From positions 1 through 6,755 of the forward strand of contig DLXM01000101.1 in NCBI GenBank assembly GCA_003448835.1: a stretch of 6,755 nt of DNA. Direction: 5' to 3'. Shown in pieces: positions 5,972-6,755 of this stretch; positions within the stretch are counted from its first letter, which is position 1, and every line of letters starts with the position of its first letter. This stretch comes from Bacteroidota bacterium (GTDB taxonomy: Bacteria > Bacteroidota > Rhodothermia > Balneolales > HLUCCA01). The notes beneath the pieces are model-generated. The model worked only from the letters and a program-made list of their open reading frames with translations, searched no databases and was not told the origin of the DNA. The position numbers and the translations under genes are program-made.

Positions 5972-6755
5972 ATGTCGGTTTATTTAAATCACATCGTAAA
6001 TGATGTTCCGGATTATCGCTACGATCAATCGTTTGTTCGGGATTTTTTAAAAGATCATATATCAAAGGATCGAAAAACCGGTCTGGCAATTCACCATATC
6101 TATAAAAATTCGGGAATTGATTCGAGGTACAGTGTCATTCCTGATTTCTCAGAAGAATTCAACCAGGCTGGAATGTTCTTTAATCCTGATACACAGACGC
6201 TCACATCACCGACAACAGGTGAAAGAAATCATTTATATGAAATTGAAGCCCAAAAATTATTTACCCGATTATCATCACAATTAATATCTGAGGTTCCGAA
6301 CCTGGATAAATCAAAAATTACTCACGTAATTACCGTGTCTTGTACTGGATTTTATGCTCCCGGACCAGATTTAGATGTGGTCAAGTTTAACGGATTGCAG
6401 CCATCGGTTCAACGGTTTCATATTGGATTTATGGGTTGTTATGCCGCATTTCCGGCAATTAGATTAGCAAAATCCATTTGCGAGGCAACTCCTGATGCCA
6501 TTGTATTAATCGTATCTGTTGAACTCTGTACACTTCACTTGAAATTTGAAACTGATACTGACAGCTTGATATCAACTTCTGTTTTTGCTGATGGTGGGGC
6601 TGCTGTACTGGTTTCAACAGACCGCGCCCTGACGAATGATACCGGCTATGAAATTGAAGGAATGGAAAGCATTGTAACTGAAAATGGAGCTGAGGATATG
6701 GCCTGGTCAATAGGTGATCATGGTTTCGATATGATCCTTTCCACATATATACCTG
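5972..6755 (+). CDS. Type III polyketide synthase (chalcone synthase-like), 5' part
   Basis: This is a homodimeric, CoA-dependent condensing enzyme that extends an acyl-CoA starter with malonyl-CoA. The first 261 codons are present, and the gene runs off the right edge. The nucleophile is Cys156 in FMGCYAAFPA, matching the FMGC context of bacterial relatives such as mycobacterial PKS18 and Cys164 of plant chalcone synthase. Also typical are SCTGFYAPGPD (123-133), SVELCTLH (182-189), and FADGGAAVLVS at about 204-214. The His and Asn of the catalytic triad fall beyond the window. Leu190 appears to align with the Phe215 gatekeeper of chalcone synthase, which would leave more room for long acyl starters. 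By family analogy, alkyl-resorcinols or alkyl-pyrones are likely products, made at the cytosolic membrane face. An ordinary thiolase-fold KAS III enzyme is less likely because of the CTGFYAPG and FMGC contexts. The ATG is supported by AGGAG at 5961-5965. Confidence 0.9.
   Translation, partial: MSVYLNHIVNDVPDYRYDQSFVRDFLKDHISKDRKTGLAIHHIYKNSGIDSRYSVIPDFSEEFNQAGMFFNPDTQTLTSPTTGERNHLYEIEAQKLFTRLSSQLISEVPNLDKSKITHVITVSCTGFYAPGPDLDVVKFNGLQPSVQRFHIGFMGCYAAFPAIRLAKSICEATPDAIVLIVSVELCTLHLKFETDTDSLISTSVFADGGAAVLVSTDRALTNDTGYEIEGMESIVTENGAEDMAWSIGDHGFDMILSTYIP

Noticed and set aside
6459..6746. 95-codon open frame on the minus strand
   Set aside because: It lies fully inside the polyketide synthase gene, which has clear family motifs. 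Its translation is Gln/His/Leu-rich, typical of an antisense shadow.

Overview
The window looks like ordinary chromosomal DNA from a low-GC bacterium of the Bacteroidota/Balneolota (FCB) type. Four things suggest this: mostly absent Shine-Dalgarno sites, one good match to the Bacteroidota-type promoter (TTG, 19 bp, TAnnTTTG), the gene content, and the style of the proteins. The phylum is an inference from these signs, not a database result. All six genes are on the plus strand, and the coding density is very high.

Region 1 (1-2261) is a tightly packed run of four genes with gaps of 8-10 bases, very likely one transcript. It holds the 3' end of an uncharacterised protein with beta-strand character and a Gly/Tyr/Asn/Pro-rich tail, a single-pass membrane protein with a LytR C-terminal domain, the ribosomal silencing factor RsfS, and a D-2-hydroxyacid (glyoxylate/hydroxypyruvate/glycerate) dehydrogenase with all three catalytic residues. 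This is a housekeeping cluster.

Region 2 (2262-2367) is the only sizeable non-coding gap (106 bp). It contains a perfect 12-bp tandem duplication, three CTAG tetramers, and a promoter-like sequence whose -7 box lies inside a perfect 15-bp palindrome. This is the best candidate control region for the next genes.

Region 3 (2368-6755) holds a 728-residue polytopic membrane protein with a TTG start, a NorM-type MATE exporter whose ATG directly follows that gene's stop codon, and, after 43 bases, the first 261 codons of a type III polyketide synthase that runs off the window. The 728-residue protein looks like the sensor half of a large membrane histidine kinase: an extracytoplasmic domain, about ten membrane spans, a second extracytoplasmic domain and a last span. 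It stops exactly where a HAMP/kinase part would be expected.

A working idea, which is inference only, is a sensor-like protein and an exporter made as a coupled pair, beside a polyketide synthase that may make long-chain alkyl-pyrone or alkyl-resorcinol lipids. No mobile elements, CRISPR arrays, tRNA or rRNA genes were seen.
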